Source: Bisporella sp. PMI_857 (taxonomy: Eukaryota; Ascomycota; Leotiomycetes; Helotiales; Helotiaceae). Taken from it: a stretch of DNA of 64,000 bases. The translations under genes and the position numbers were made by a program. Under the pieces are notes generated by a model, which was not told the DNA's origin, made no database searches, and saw only the letters and a list, made by a program, of their open reading frames with translations. Positions 43,969 to 56,903 of the stretch are shown in pieces; positions within the stretch are counted from its first letter, which is position 1, and each line of letters begins with the position of its first letter. The stretch spans positions 310,001 through 374,000 of the forward strand of contig JAJSPD010000027.1 of NCBI GenBank assembly GCA_021307315.1, given 5' to 3'.

Positions 43969-45760
43969 ATGGACGAGCTGAAAGGTCAGCGCCTCCTTAT
44001 CACTGTCAGCATCCTGACATCGCTGGGTTTCTTCCTCATCGGTTATGACAATGGATTGATGGGTAACTTGGGTAAGTGCAAAGCTACCACTTCAATGCAG
44101 CGAAACAATTGAGCTGACGGCGACCTAGTTAATGGCAAAGCCTTCAACGACACCTTTGGCAATCCAGATGCCACCATGGTTGGTTTGATTGTCGCAATCT
44201 ACGAGGGTATGTCTCTCCTGCCTTTCCTGGATCCCTTCCTTCTCTAATGACGGGCAGTTGGGTGTTTCCTGGGCTCAGTCATCACCGCGATTTGTGGTGA
44301 ACAGCTGGGTCGTCGCAAAAGTATTGCTTTTGGCTGCATCATTATGATCATTGGTGCCCTTCTCCAAGCTACTTCATATGGCAGAGTCCAGATTATCATC
44401 GCCAGGATCGTCAGCGGAGTTGGGATGGGAGTTGTCAACTCGACCGTCCCAGTCTTACAGGCCGAGTTCAGTCCAAAGGCCACTCGCGGAATTTGTGGGT
44501 AACTGCATGCCGTATCCACTACTGAGTTTACTAACCGCATAAAGATGTCTGCGCTCAGCTCTCAACCCTTAACTTTGGTATCTTTTTTGTTTACTGGATC
44601 GACTACGCGTTGTCGAAACATGTCAGCAGTTACGCCTGGCGAATACCGGTCATACTCCAATGCCTGTTCATAATTCCAATGCTTTTCATCCTCTGGATCA
44701 TCCCTGAGTCTCCGAGGTGGCTCGCCGCACATGACAGGCCAAGCGAGTGTTTCGCTGTCTTGCGGAGACTTCGTTGTAATGAAGATGAAGTAGTTGTCCA
44801 ACGCCTTCATGGGGAGATCCTTCAGACGGTTGCATATGAGGCCTCCATTGGTGCAGGATCATGGAAGCACCTCTTTCAAAGTGACCGCATCAAGAGCCGA
44901 AGGAGATTATTGATTGCCTGTGCCATTCAAAGTTTCCAGCAGCTTGGTGGGATCAACGCAATTATCTACTACTCTGGGACTCTTTTTCAAAAGAGCATCG
45001 GATTTGATCCCCACATGTCGGCCTTGATGTCTGGTTTCCTTCAAACATGGTTCTTCATCGCCTCTTTCATCCCTTGGTTCTTAATTGATCGCGTCGGTCG
45101 CCGTCCTTTGGTGAGACCGTATCAGAGCTTTCATTCAGCCTATTACTAACTTTAGTTAGCTTCTTTCCATGATCAGCGTTATGGCAGCCGTCATGATTAT
45201 CCAGGCCACTCTGATCTATCAAGTCGAGAATTCCACGGCCATCGCCACATCCGCAGGTATCGGTGCCGCGGCTATGCTCTTTATCTTTCAAGGGGCTTTC
45301 ACCATTGGCTTTCAAGCTACCGTATGGGTCTACCCGTAAGCACGCCTCCCAACCACCACCTTTACTAAGACTCACTTACTTCAGGTCCGAAATTCTTCCC
45401 CTTCGATTTCGCCAGCGCGGCTCTTCTATTTCCACAGTAAGTAGCGACATAAACTCAGTTCATAACCAGTTATTAACCACTGTTCAGGCCGCCAATTGGA
45501 TATTCAACTACATGATCGTGCAGATAACTCCAATCGCCATCGACAACATAGGCTGGAGGACGTATATAATTTTTGCCGTCTTGAACACCTGTTGGGTGCC
45601 TATTATATTCTTCTTTTTCCCGGAGACCAAAGGCCTCGAGCTTGAAGCTGTAGACGCTCTATTCTCAGGCGATGCACCGATGGGGCCACTCGTGCTTGAA
45701 AAAGGGGGTAGTGAGACTGTCACTTATGCTGAGCAGGCCGTAGGAGAGGATCAAGCTTGA
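43969..45760 (+). CDS. MFS sugar transporter (sugar porter family)
   Basis: Exons 43969-44071, 44129-44206, 44258-44494, 44545-45110, 45160-45335, 45385-45436 and 45488-45760; six introns of 49-57 nt; 494 residues. Hallmarks in order are GYDNGLMGN in TM1, GEQLGRRKS in loop 2-3, RIVSGVGMGVVNSTVPVLQ in TM4, PESPRWLA before the central loop, QQLGGINAIIYYS in TM7, DRVGRRP in loop 8-9, QATVWVYPSEILPLRFRQRG in TM10, and PETKGLELE after TM12. These are the full set of sugar porter signatures, so it is a plasma membrane proton-coupled hexose, pentose or related carrier. The divergent lactonase suggests a substrate whose catabolism passes through a sugar lactone; this is inference. Confidence 0.96.
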
Positions 45761-47964
45761 ATGTGACACCAGAGCTCGTAATGTCTTCTACAGGTGGTGG
45801 CCAAGACTCGAGATAGCCTAAAAAGCCGACTATTCCACCTGGCGTCCAGCTGGATTACCACTTCTTCAATTGGCTCTGGCCACTATTATCTCCCTCGTAC
45901 ATGGCTAATAGTATTCGACCAGCTAGAATCTTTTATAGTGTCAGACAAAGAATTGTGTCTGGAATTCGAGCTAGAAGTAGACTTGCTTTTCTTAACCTAC
46001 GATCTAACGGAATAAAAGGTTTTAATGGAATTGTCAAGAAACTAATACTGGAGTTTTGAAGGTTATAGTAAAATTCAATTACAAAATACTAAACTAAAAA
46101 GGAAAAGCTAAGCTCAAGAAACGGGCCAACCAAGGGGGTCGGAGTCACGTGTTCATTAATCCTAAATAGGAATACTTTTTTAATAGAAATAATCACGTGT
46201 AAGTCATGTGATAATTATGACAAGTATTGCCGATTAGTTGCATAGCAAAAGTAGTTGTTAATTTAAAATTATATTGCTTATTACACTGCCGATTCAATTT
46301 TGATTTACTTGTGCCGCTAAACTCTTTTTACTTGATAAACTATTACAATGTGTGGTTAGTTGTCTCAAATAAGTAGCGGTATTGTAGTCCCAGTAACTAG
46401 TAAAGAGAATACTACTGAAGTTGAAACTTCTATTCTAAGAAATGTTGGCCACTTATATAGACCTTTTTACTGACATTGGGATGCCTGGGTCCCCACCTAT
46501 GGATCCCCGGGTCTATCACTGGGATCCGTTATGTGATTATTCATCTTTGAATCTCGTGGCTTTTTAACCGGATTACATAAAACTATTATCAATTTAAACA
46601 TATTACAGAAGCTTATTAGTGCGATTTTATTAAATGCTACTATTAAAACCCTCGGCGTAGAACTTAAGTACCCTAGTTTAGTTTATTACGTTATAAAATA
46701 GATTTTCTTTTAGTTTATTTTTCTTACTTATTCCATTAGATTGTAGGTTAGACGGACATTTTAAGGTGACGGGTGGAAACGATACATATCCCATAAAGTG
46801 CGGATGACTAGAAATGAAAATCAGAATTTATGCTACTACAACGTCAGATATGAGGACAATAAGGCTGAGTTTGAATGAGTTGACGGCTTTGTTAGTATCC
46901 CGGAGCAGCCGAAGGGCTTCAAACGGGCACGCTATGTGCCCGCTTTACTTCTCGCTTGCTATGAGTCCTACGATATTGCCTCACCGTATTATGAGCGTTT
47001 GTTCTCCACGCTTGGTTACCTGATAGAAATTTACTTCAGCCCAGATCTCGATATTCTTCACATCACAAGAACTTTTTTATGGGAGAGGTAGAATGGGCGA
47101 GGCAATCAACAGCATCGCTAGCACCACTTGCATCGAGTTTAACACTTCAGCTTCGCAATGTCGGGCGAGGCATGGCAGATTCATGTAGATTATTTGGTGT
47201 ACGAACTTTCTGGTGTCTTTGGAAACATTAAGTGGCTTAAACTTGTTTGGACACCAACTTCGGACTTACTGAACCTACTCAGAATGCTCGAGGATAAATT
47301 TGTATAGTGCGGATCTGATTTATACTTGGATACTCTCGGGGAGCAAGGAAAGTGTATCTTCTACGATACTGACCATATTTTACGACGCCTCAAGCGATTA
47401 AGAATTATCTAGAGCGCAAGAATTGAAGAGAAGAGAATACAAAAATCCTGATCTTAAGATATTGGATTTGCTTCAGGTTAGGCAAGAGCTACTTATGACG
47501 AAGTAGATTACGAAGCAACTTAAGGCATTGTGTGGAAAGTTTCACTGAATTAACCATAAAGTCTGAAGAGGAGAAGACTCAATCGCAGCCGAATACTCGA
47601 AGTGGAATTGCAGTATAGACGGCATCTCAGAACTACCTCGAGGCAAGGAATAATTTGTTTGGTTCCTGCATATACCTTTCGAATATAGTACTCCTATCCC
47701 GGGCTCTAAAAGATTCAGTCTCCGATGATTGGGTGAGATCATTCCGATTCTTACTACTTTTGTCGCTCCATCACTACTTATCCAGACAAATTGGCCTTAT
47801 TCTTTTTCCTCGGGCAGGCTTTAGGTTTCGCCGAATCAAGATCCCTGTTTGTTGTCGATCATGTATTTCTCGGGTGCCTGAACCCCCTCAATCCCCTCTC
47901 TGCGCTTGGCCTTTCACAACTCCAACTCAGCAAGCAGGCTGCCCCATATACCTGTAAAACAAAC
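45761..47964. other. Gene-poor, AT-rich tract
   Basis: The segment 46010-46800 is AT-rich with CACGTG at about 46148 and 46196, and looks like RIP-mutated repeat debris. Short ORFs (45794-46015, 46814-47023, 47542-47742, 47655-47957) lack motifs. The last 180 bases are the leader of the next gene. Confidence 0.5.
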
Positions 47965-50189
47965 ATGGAACGATATCGATATCAACCTCTCCCTCCGCTC
48001 TTAAACTATGGTCGGACTCCCCCTTACACCCGGCTTGTCAGCATCTTTCCTGGAAGGGGGAATGAACAAATCCAATGTAGCCTCTTCGTCGTGAATATAA
48101 AGGCCGCACCAGCATATGAGTCGCTTTCCTACGTCTGGGGTACTCCAAGTGGCAAGCCTGACCCGTACATCCTGTGTGATGGATGTCCTGTTTCAATCAC
48201 CCCAAACCTCGACAAGGCATTGAGGTGGCTTCGATATCCACACCAGGAAAGATTGTTCTGGATTGATGCCATTTGTATTGACCAAGAGAATATTGATGAG
48301 CGGAGCAGACAAGTGGGATACATGAGATGTGAGTTTCAACGGCGATGAGACTACTGCAGTTGAACTTGCGTGACCTATTTGTTGGGGAGCTACAGCTGAC
48401 CAATCACAGTGGTATACGCACACGCTATTCGAGCTATCGTGTGGCTGGGGCCAAAACAGCCCGGTATGGATCAAGCCTTTGAAACTGCCAGGAGGATGCA
48501 GGTTTTGAAGGATCTGCCGCCAAGTGCACTGGAAGCCGGTACTAGCCCCCAACTTGGCGTTACTTTCGCTCTGATTAATGTTTACTTCTAGGATTGCTCG
48601 ACGTTCATTCAATGTTGGGGATGACAAAGGATGAATATGAGATTGGGATATTTTATGTATCTGAGCTGTTCGATGTGGAGTACTTTACTCGCATCTGGTG
48701 TGTACAAGAGGTTGTGGCATCGAAAATATGCATCGCTAAGAGTGAAGATCAAGAGATGGACTTTTTTGATCTTCTCCAGCTTGTATCTTTCGTCGTCGAA
48801 ATCCGTGGTAAACTCATTCCTGACAAGCCACTTGTTTTCTGGGAAAACATTCCTGTAGTGCGGCAGATTAGATTTCAAGGCGGGCTTTATGGATCCATCG
48901 GGCCCCTATTAAATATGCTGGCTGGAACAAGGGATTTCAAAGCCACTGACCCTCGGGACAAAGTTTTCGCACTCTTCGGCGTCTCAGATGAGGGAATCTC
49001 CCCAGCTCTTGCCTTGTCTAAGGTCATGGGTGACAATAACTCTTTGAACTTGCGTCTTGTTCGAAAGGCCTATAAAGGCATATCGGAATTCGTTAATTCT
49101 ATCGCTCCTGCTGGAAGCCGTGAGTTTGGCCGTCCCGATGCTCTGGTTCCAAATTACAAGAAGGACGTCAGCGTAGTGTTTCGAGACCTCACACGTTTTT
49201 TCATGCGAGTAAGTCCTCGTCTTCTTGATGTCCTATCACATGTACAACATACGTCACCTCCTGACCCAGCAATATCCCCGTCCTGGGTCCCCAACTGGAA
49301 TGAGCCGCGACAGGTGGCTCTCTTATCCCTTGGTGCCTTTCTTGCAGGTTTCTCCCATGGGCGCTTTCGCTATTTCGCAAATGTGGAGGACAATCCCCTT
49401 CGCATTCCACCTAGGGAGCCTGACAAACTCAAGGTGGAAGGCTTCAAGATTGATCGGGTAGTTAGAGTCACCGATGCTATGGCGTTTGAACTTCATGAGG
49501 AATGGCCAGCAGAGATAATCTGGCGGCAACTATTTGATTTCCCCCTATTTCCGCACACGGAAGATGAGATCATGCGCTCGTACAGAAATGGAGATAGGCT
49601 CGACATGGCGTTCCTTCTCGCGGCCGCAGCCTCGCCCTTGGGCACAATCGCCTTTGGAATAGATCTCCAGAGTTTGTCAAACGCCGTCGCAATGGGTGAC
49701 GCAGCGGTTCCTACACTTCCTGCATTCAAGGCGGAAGCCAGAGCTGATGCAGCCGCTTTCATACTTGAAAACACCCCGCTCGATACCACAACTCTTCCTC
49801 ATTATGCCACGATTAATTTGGAAGCACAAAACGGAAATGCAGCCAAATTTAATCGAATTGCCAAGGTCTTCTGCCACAATAGAAGGTTTTACCTCACCAG
49901 GTTTGTCTTCGCGGATTTTGGTTGCTGCGCTTGTCGTTCCTGATTGCTAACAAAGCTGTACAGGTCAGGATATCTTGGAATCGGACCAAGATTCATGCAA
50001 CCAGGTGACGAAGTCTGTGTACTTTTTGGAGGCAGGCCACCATTCATCGTCAGGCCGGTGTGCAACCACTATTTGTTCATGGGTGATACCTATGTCATGG
50101 ATGAGCAAATTATGTGGGGAAAAGCGACCGAGGATATCAAACGAGGGAGAAGTCCTGGCACGCCCGTCGTGACCTTTGAGCTTCGGTGA
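47965..50189 (+). CDS. Heterokaryon incompatibility (HET) domain protein 2
   Basis: Exons 47965-48328, 48410-48538, 48592-49900 and 49964-50189; introns of 81, 53 and 63 nt; 675 residues. HET domain blocks are YESLSYVWGTPSG, then RLFWIDAICIDQENIDERSR, then AIRAIVWLGP (completed by the first splice) and FTRIWCVQEVV. Downstream are ATDPRDKVFALFGVSDEG, PSWVPNWNEPR and the C-terminal YLGIGPRFMQPGDEVCVLFG, the usual HET C-terminal block, completed by the last splice. Predicted role is non-self recognition and cell death after hyphal fusion. No stop or frameshift interrupts it. The start was chosen as the ATG at 47965 just ahead of the conserved region; the open frame extends further upstream without homology. 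Confidence 0.93.
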
Positions 50190-52077
50190 AACCTTGGACA
50201 AACATTTGGATTTTTGTCGTCAGCAGCCAAATCACCTATATGAGAAAGTTTCAGCCGCGCCATGAGGTGATCAAAAGCAGAAGGGTGCATGCCGCAAAAA
50301 CGCGTGCTTAAAGCGAATGCATCCCATCATCGCCCTGCAAACATCAAAGGCAGAATCACGGCCTAAGATACTAGATAGAGATCACTCAGCGGAGGTAAGT
50401 CAGCGGTACCATTGCGTTTATCTATGTTGCGGAGTTGGACACTTGACAAGCCGATACTCCGGTATTCGAGCCACAGGGGTCGTTTGGAATTCGTACTTTG
50501 CAACAGCCAGGATCCGTCAAACCGGTTCAAGACCCCGGATATGGAATAAAAGTCCTTACGGGAGAAATTAAGGTTTTCAGCTATAGTACCTTCAGGGCTG
50601 CAAACGGCGTAAACAACCCATGGCCAGCCACAGGCTTGCAGTACAGCAGCTGCAGGCTTGGAGCCACTACAAAGGCGTATGACCTAACTGTCATGGGCTT
50701 CAGTTATTAAAGTACCTTCGGGGATACTAAAGTCACAAGCTTAGTGACTGTAGGGAAAGAATACAAAACAGTCGAGGGGCGAAGGATATAAAAAGAAGCT
50801 AGAACTCCTTGAGGGAGGGCAAGCTTGAGTCTTTCATAGATTCAAGGGCCTACATTTTAATATCAATACAATAATATATACTGTTACTATTGCATTTGCC
50901 AGTCACGTGTCTTTATAATATACGTGTCCTTACGTGCTATATTGCAATCCCTCCTGCCCTCCTCTGTTTTTTACATATTTTGTTCTTTTTGGAGACGAAA
51001 CTTACGATATAAGTACGAGAGAACTCCGTCTTTCTAGAACCTGGGATATAAGTTAAATGCTTGATATGATCGTTATGCTACTTCATTTTCAAAATCACGC
51101 TGAATGAACACCAATAGCGAATATGGCAGTACCCGTGATGGAATCAAGGTCAGGGGCCCAAGTGAGTATATGAGTGTGAATAAAGAGTGTTGGAAACGAC
51201 TCCTTGAATGCACACTGGGATGTGGGAATCTTAACAACAATGATTCAGGGCTATTAAGTCCATGAATATCACCCATATATTCGGAATTAACTACGACCGA
51301 CCTATAAACGATCTCCCTCTCTTACCTTCTTACATTTAAACCGTCCAATGCTTTCAACAGTAGCAATCAGAAAATCAACTTTTTTCTTACATCAAGAATT
51401 CAAGAAACATTAGTACCCGAACCCTCACTTCATCCAAGTTGAGCAGCGAAGATATTATTCGAGTCCAAGATGGCAGGGAACTTATTTTTGGCCCGCTTTC
51501 TGACTTCGAAAGGGGTAGTAGAGGGTTCGTTGCAAATGATGGATATCCTGAGACTAACCGTTCTGTGTTTACGTTGAGGGGAAAGCATGTGAACATAGTA
51601 GGGCGAGTGAGCTAGTTGCCAATTCTTCAAATTGAATCAATGAATACGCAGGAATGCAGTCGCTGGTGGGTGACGTGAGTTTATCAAAATGGGTGAATTT
51701 GTTAGAACCTTACTTGAAACCGGGAGCTTTTGTATTGTTTCGAGCGTGGCGGATGCTACGTGGAGAGGAGGAAAACGGAGGACTGTCAACATTTTTTGCG
51801 TTTCGCGACATATGATTAATTTCAAGGTAGATGATGGTCGATGGAATTCTGAAAAAGCGCTGAGATGGAAGGAGCAAATTTTTGGAATAGATCATTCTTT
51901 GGATTTAATTTGTCGGAATGTGATGGCATATTCAAAACCCTTCAATCTTAGGTTTATATAGTCTGATCTTTGCCCTGCCTCTTCTGTTACAATCATTCAC
52001 TACTCTTTGTTCCTTTAGTTAAGTCTCTCACTGCAGTCAGATGCTTGCTTTAGCCTGGCAAAAATATGGTTAGATAG
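50190..52077. other. Intergenic with possible retroelement remnants
   Basis: The segment 50580-50900 has LTR-like features (a twice-occurring AGTACCTTCRGGG at about 50588 and 50710, a ggatataaaaag TATA-like box at about 50787) but no matching termini or target duplication. ORFs 51387-51630 (-) and 51689-51961 (+) have no motif. Confidence 0.4.
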
Positions 52078-53545
52078 ATGCAGGAAAGATTATGCACCTT
52101 ATCGAAGGGCTGCTTGCTCATCAGCCGTGCAACCTTCTTGACTCTTGGAGCTTGGTGGTGGAAGGAAGACGTCACTCGCTTGTTTAAGGTCGTCCAAGAT
52201 TCTGATTGCAAGGGATACATATCATTTAGTCAACAGTGGGATGAGTTGCAGCCTCCGTCTTGTTCAGGGAAATCTAGAAACCTTCCAAATGAGCATCAAA
52301 ACAGCGGACCTTCCTTAGAATTTCCGAGACGCAGTCATTATAACGCGAAGACTTGAGTACAAGTATCTTTGGATTGATTCTTTATGTATTATTCAGGACT
52401 CAAAGGAGGATGGAGATGAAAGAGTCTGCCGTTATGAGAGACATATACTGGGGGTTGGTTCCGAATATATCTGCAGAGGATTGGAGGATTGCAACGAGGG
52501 TTGCTTTTCCACAAGAAATCCCCTTCGACATAGGCCCTGTATCTTGATGGGAGACGAGCAGGAGGGAATGGTTATCACCACTAGATTTCCGAGTGAATGG
52601 CGAAACTACGAAGATTCAACTACACTGCCCAGGAACTGGGCCTTCCGGGAACGGATATTGGCACCTCGGACCCTACGCTATGAATGGCGGACGACCTCTT
52701 GGGAATGTATTTACTATGATGCAACAGAAGGCTAGCCGGAAGGAGACACATGGGGTAATAACGAAGACAAACGCTACCGTCGACCTAAAGAAATATTCGA
52801 GATCCTGGCAGAATTCCGCAAACCCCAATGATCATCGCCTTCGTTTGCTGGGAAGACGGCTGGGACATTTCACCCCGCACGGGCCGTGTTAGTCCGGACA
52901 TACACGAGTAAGAACCTTACTTAACGCGACGATAGAATAGCTGCCATGTATGGGATTATCTCAAAGATTGCCGAGTATACCAGCGTGCAAAATGTTGCGG
53001 GTCCTTGGCTGGATTATCCTCCATTGGGACTTATCTGGAGAACAGTCAGTCCGGACCTGAAGGGACCCGAATTTTTCGATCCTAAATTATATCACGCGCC
53101 GACGTGGCTATGGGTATCAGCGGCGCGTCTAAAGTACCCGCACCTTACCAGGGGCACCACAGAGAATATACCAGCTAAAGTGGGAAGCGAATATCTTAGG
53201 ATATAAATCGCTCAAAAAACTAGTGGAAAAGTTACGAAAAAGCTTACTAAAAATTGAGAGACGTCTTAGGAAAATTGAGGGGCAGGAGAATTCGGGCTTA
53301 GAGGCTATAAATACGACTGGAAGACAACGAGTGCCACCGACATCTGGTCAGCTGATTTCCGGATGGGCACATTCTGGAAGATTTGGGCTTTGCTTATGAT
53401 GCGTAGCGCTGGCTCATCTAATTGCAAGGATGCTAGGATCGATGTTGGGGTTGTTTTGGAGCCCGTAGAGGGAAAGGATGGGGTTTTCAGCGATTTGGGT
53501 ACTTCGAGCAGTATTTTTGGAAGAGGATACCTATCTAATATTTAG
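52078..53545 (+). pseudogene. Decayed HET domain gene (third HET locus)
   Basis: HET blocks are readable across frames: GYISFSQQWDELQPPSC, then TFQMSIKTADLP, followed by TAG at 52316-52318, NFRDAVIITRRLEYKYLWID, SLCIIQDSKED, ESAVMRDIYWGLVPNISAED in another frame, and GLEDCNEGCFSTRNP in a third. Then LPRNWAFRERILAPRTLRYE and, after more breaks, MYGIISKIAEYTSV and YHAPTWLWVSAARLKYP. The last part (53363-53545) matches the C-terminal tail of such proteins. It is the larger HET subtype with the DIY-NISA block, so it is not a copy of either intact HET gene in this window. Several stops and frame changes mean no product. Confidence 0.82.
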
Positions 53546-55477
53546 AGATAATCCTGAGGAGTTATGTTTTCAATTATTTAAGGATCTTATAGAAGCCAAT
53601 GTATTAACAGTCTAGAAAGCAAAAGCTGGGTTGCCAGTAACGGCTAACCAGTCTCCTTTTGCTTTTATTATATTCTCTTCTCGCCTACCTATGGGTGTAT
53701 GTCTGAATATTTGCCTGGTTATTTGACTGCAGAGATGTAATGATGCAAGTTTACCTGTCTATAAGGCAAAAGGCGGACGGGCTTGCAGGGTGGGTTGAGA
53801 AACCTGCGTGTTACAATCTATAGGTCTCGTCGATTGATACATAGAAGGCCTTGTTTTAAGTTGGGGAGCTTAGGAAGAAGTAGATGTATCACGTATCGGA
53901 ATTTCCAATAAACAGTATAAATACTCTATTGAGTTGAGCACGAAACTTCTACTTTGGATAATGCTATTTATAAAAATCTTTGTGCTTTCTTAGATCTTTG
54001 GATACGGTTTTATAAATTTAAGATCTTACACCTAAAACCTACTATATGACTTATACTTCTGAATCTCGACGCTAACTAACTGAATTACATATCGCTTTAT
54101 ATAACGATAGTATAAGGCCCCAGGAGTTACAACAACCCCGGGCTTCTAGAGCTTTTTAAAACATTTCTCCTAGGATTCATGGTTGTAACACTTTATTCTG
54201 TGTTCACGAATGGAATACTATGAAAGGGGATCTCAATCGATGCTACTGTATCAGGTGTAGTCGGCCAAAAAAAGTGTTTGCCGTTACTTTCACGCTAGGC
54301 TTAAATAAGTTTAAGTTAGAAGAGCTATTAAAGCCGCTATAACCCGTAAAAGAAACAGTATAAAGTGGTGTTAATACCTTCTTAGCGTTCGGAAATTGCA
54401 CTATTGTGGTGGGGTTGATTTCTTTCCTATGTCATGTCATCACATATACACCAAAGCTATTAGTCATGTGACCAGAGATTTATTTGTATATAAGCCTCTG
54501 CTTTTGTATGAGAACCACATGCATCAATAATATTATTATTCAACCATCTCACACTTATATATTCTATTCTATTGACGATGTATCGAGAAGGCTTCGGCCT
54601 ATCGGTGTACGCCCGGATATGCTACGTTTATACTACGCCCTAGTTTCGTGCTAGATCCTGTTCCTGTTCTTGCGCTTCAAGCATGTTCCTCTCTACATTT
54701 TATCAAATAGTAACAAAAGCTATCAAGGCTTTTTAATTGATTACAATAAACTCTAACATCTCTAAAGTAGCGGAATAAATTCGTAGAACTGCTATTTATT
54801 ACGAAGCATACAAAAATAGTCTACGTTTATACAGTTACCGCAACAAGTAAAGGCAAACTTTGTAATACGATATGCAAAAATCAAAGCACTGTACGCGACG
54901 CAAAATTGCTAGCTCGATTAAACAGATTAAAAAAGTAACTAAGCTAAACTAACGCTGAGGTGATTATTCAAATAACTAGATATCTAAATAAATCTGAACT
55001 TTGCGAATCGATCTAATTTGCATAAATATTTCCCTCATTTGCTTTGACTTGATTTGGTTTGGATAATTTGAATTTGAACTATCGGCTTGTAACACTGCCC
55101 TATATAACTATGTTGGGACGACAATACAGTTATTTAACGCGAACACCGTCCATTGTGATCCAAACCTATCCTCCCGATTCCCAGACTAAGATGTGCCAAA
55201 AGCATCCAACCAAGCGGGTAAATTACTGCCCTGGGATACTATACCATCTTTTCAATCAAAAGAATTGGTATACCAACGGCACAGACTCCCTGCCATCAGA
55301 GTCTATCTAGAGTCAAGACGAGAAATAAGCACTATTAAAGACTAATCCTTCGAGCTGATCCTTCTAGCTGAAGTGAGAGAAGATATACCATTCCAAAACT
55401 ACATATGCAATCACCCAAGCACCAAACACCACATAAAGGATTCCACCCGGCGCTAAACTGAAAAGCTGTGTAGCACT
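53546..55477. other. Gene-poor AT-rich tract with repeat debris
   Basis: Possible LTR remnant around 54430-54560 (begins TGTCATGTCATCACA, TATA-like tgtatataagcc), but no paired end or duplication. The segment 54700-55030 is strongly AT-rich. ORF 55059-55310 (+) has no motif. No gene supported. Confidence 0.45.
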
Positions 55478-56903
55478 TTACTTTTTGTCTACAAATTCTT
55501 GTGTGACTATCGTTGTTGCCAGAATCCCATTGCCTTTCTCTGTATTAACCTCCAAATTCGTGCCCTTTGACGTCGTGTGGGAAGCGCTTATGTAAGTAAC
55601 AACTGGGTCGTGGCTTCTGGGCCGGTCGTTCTGTTCGAGGTTTTGGAGCTGGTGCTGGTAATCTGTACTTTTGCGTAAGGCAGAGGTGCTGGCAGAGGTA
55701 CTAGCAGCCGAACCTTGGGCGCTGCCGTAGCAGACAGTACCAGTTCCAGTTTCTACGTCAGCCCCTTGCGAAATGCCTTGTCGGCTGTAGATGTCGGCAT
55801 ATAGTTTCCGCGAAGAGAGACTTGAGATTTGAGGCGCGATTTTGACGATAAGTGCACGCAGCGTTGGTAAACTTGCTGTAACGGCGGCTAAGCTGAGCTC
55901 CAATAAAGACCAAGTTGCTGCATTCACATTATCCCAGGTTGGGTCGGTTGATTTTGCCGCTACTTTGAGAAATTGGATACGGTATAGAGAGATTGCGCAA
56001 GTGCTGGTTGTTTTTTGTTAATTCAGCAACGTTTTATTTGCCGGGCGGCGGGACAGAAAATTGGGATCGACTTACAAGAGGCCAAGGGCAAAAATAATAA
56101 AGAGGATAATTTTCTGCTTCTGGGGTAAATGTAGGGACTTGATGGCGGGAAAGGGGAGTATGAAAATGCTAAAGTCGGTGATAATATTGAATATTGCGTA
56201 AGTGAACCATATTGGAAGAAAAGGAATACATTTTCCTTGAATAGTCGGGTCCCAAAAGGAGGCAACAGGAATACAGATCATTGCGTTGAGGAAAATCTGA
56301 GTGATTGCCCAGCAAATAATAACCACAAGACCGAAAACACAGGTCTTTTGCATTGCTGGTGCAGTGAAAATGCGGCGATATTGAAGTAGAATGGAAATTT
56401 TGACCAGTGAGAGGGCAAAATTGTAGAGAAGTATGCTAGCATAGAAAGCCTAGCTAGGGTTAGCAGAACCTTCTAGGTGATTTTGGGGCAATTTTGCCTA
56501 CCTTGAGGTAAGGTATAGTTTCCTCCTTGGGTATCGTCCATACATGTCGGCCAAGCCCATATCTACTCTCTATGATGATGCACATCAGCATATTGGAGAT
56601 GGCGGAGGGAGTTTAAAACTTACCTATACCTATAGCAACAGCTGTTCCAAGAGTGAAAACCTACCAAACAGCACGGCCAGTTAGTGGGTTGTGATAGATC
56701 AGAATGCTATGAACAGTTTGCGGTACCTGCGCAGCTACCATTATCCAGTCATCCAGGCCGCACGCTTTGAGGATCCTGAGGCGGGTGAATAATCGAAGCG
56801 CTACCACAGTAGACGAGAAAACGGCCATGCAACTAATGATCGTGATGATATTACGCGCTTTTGACTGGGAGTCAATTCCCTGACTGTCAATTGTAGATGT
56901 CAT
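55478..56903 (-). CDS. Pth11-like integral membrane protein (fungal rhodopsin domain)
   Basis: Exons on the minus strand are 56903-56727, 56660-56624, 56569-56502, 56449-56076 and 56003-55478; introns of 66, 54, 52 and 72 nt; 393 residues. Seven membrane segments are visible: IITIISCMAVFSSTVVAL, VFTLGTAVAIGI, AFYASILLYNFALSLVKISI, VFGLVVIICWAITQIFLNAM, LPIWFTYAIFNIITDFSIFI, IILFIIFALGLLF and the final TWSLLELSLAAVTASLPTLR. Conserved features are RLFTRLRILKACGLDDW after TM1, SRYGLGRHVW in the loop, and the NAATWSLLELSLAAVTASLP block. A Ser/Thr-rich cytosolic tail ends the protein. This family is related to the Pth11 surface-sensing receptor, but it lacks an obvious N-terminal CFEM domain. Ligand unknown. 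Intact. Confidence 0.93.

Noticed and set aside
50422..50512. TGTTGCGG...TTGCAACA block as a small solo LTR or MITE
   Set aside because: Only about 85-90 bp, no matching flanking duplication, no second copy seen in the window.
54430..54560. TGTCATGTCATCACA... as a solo LTR
   Set aside because: No convincing right end and no target duplication could be found.
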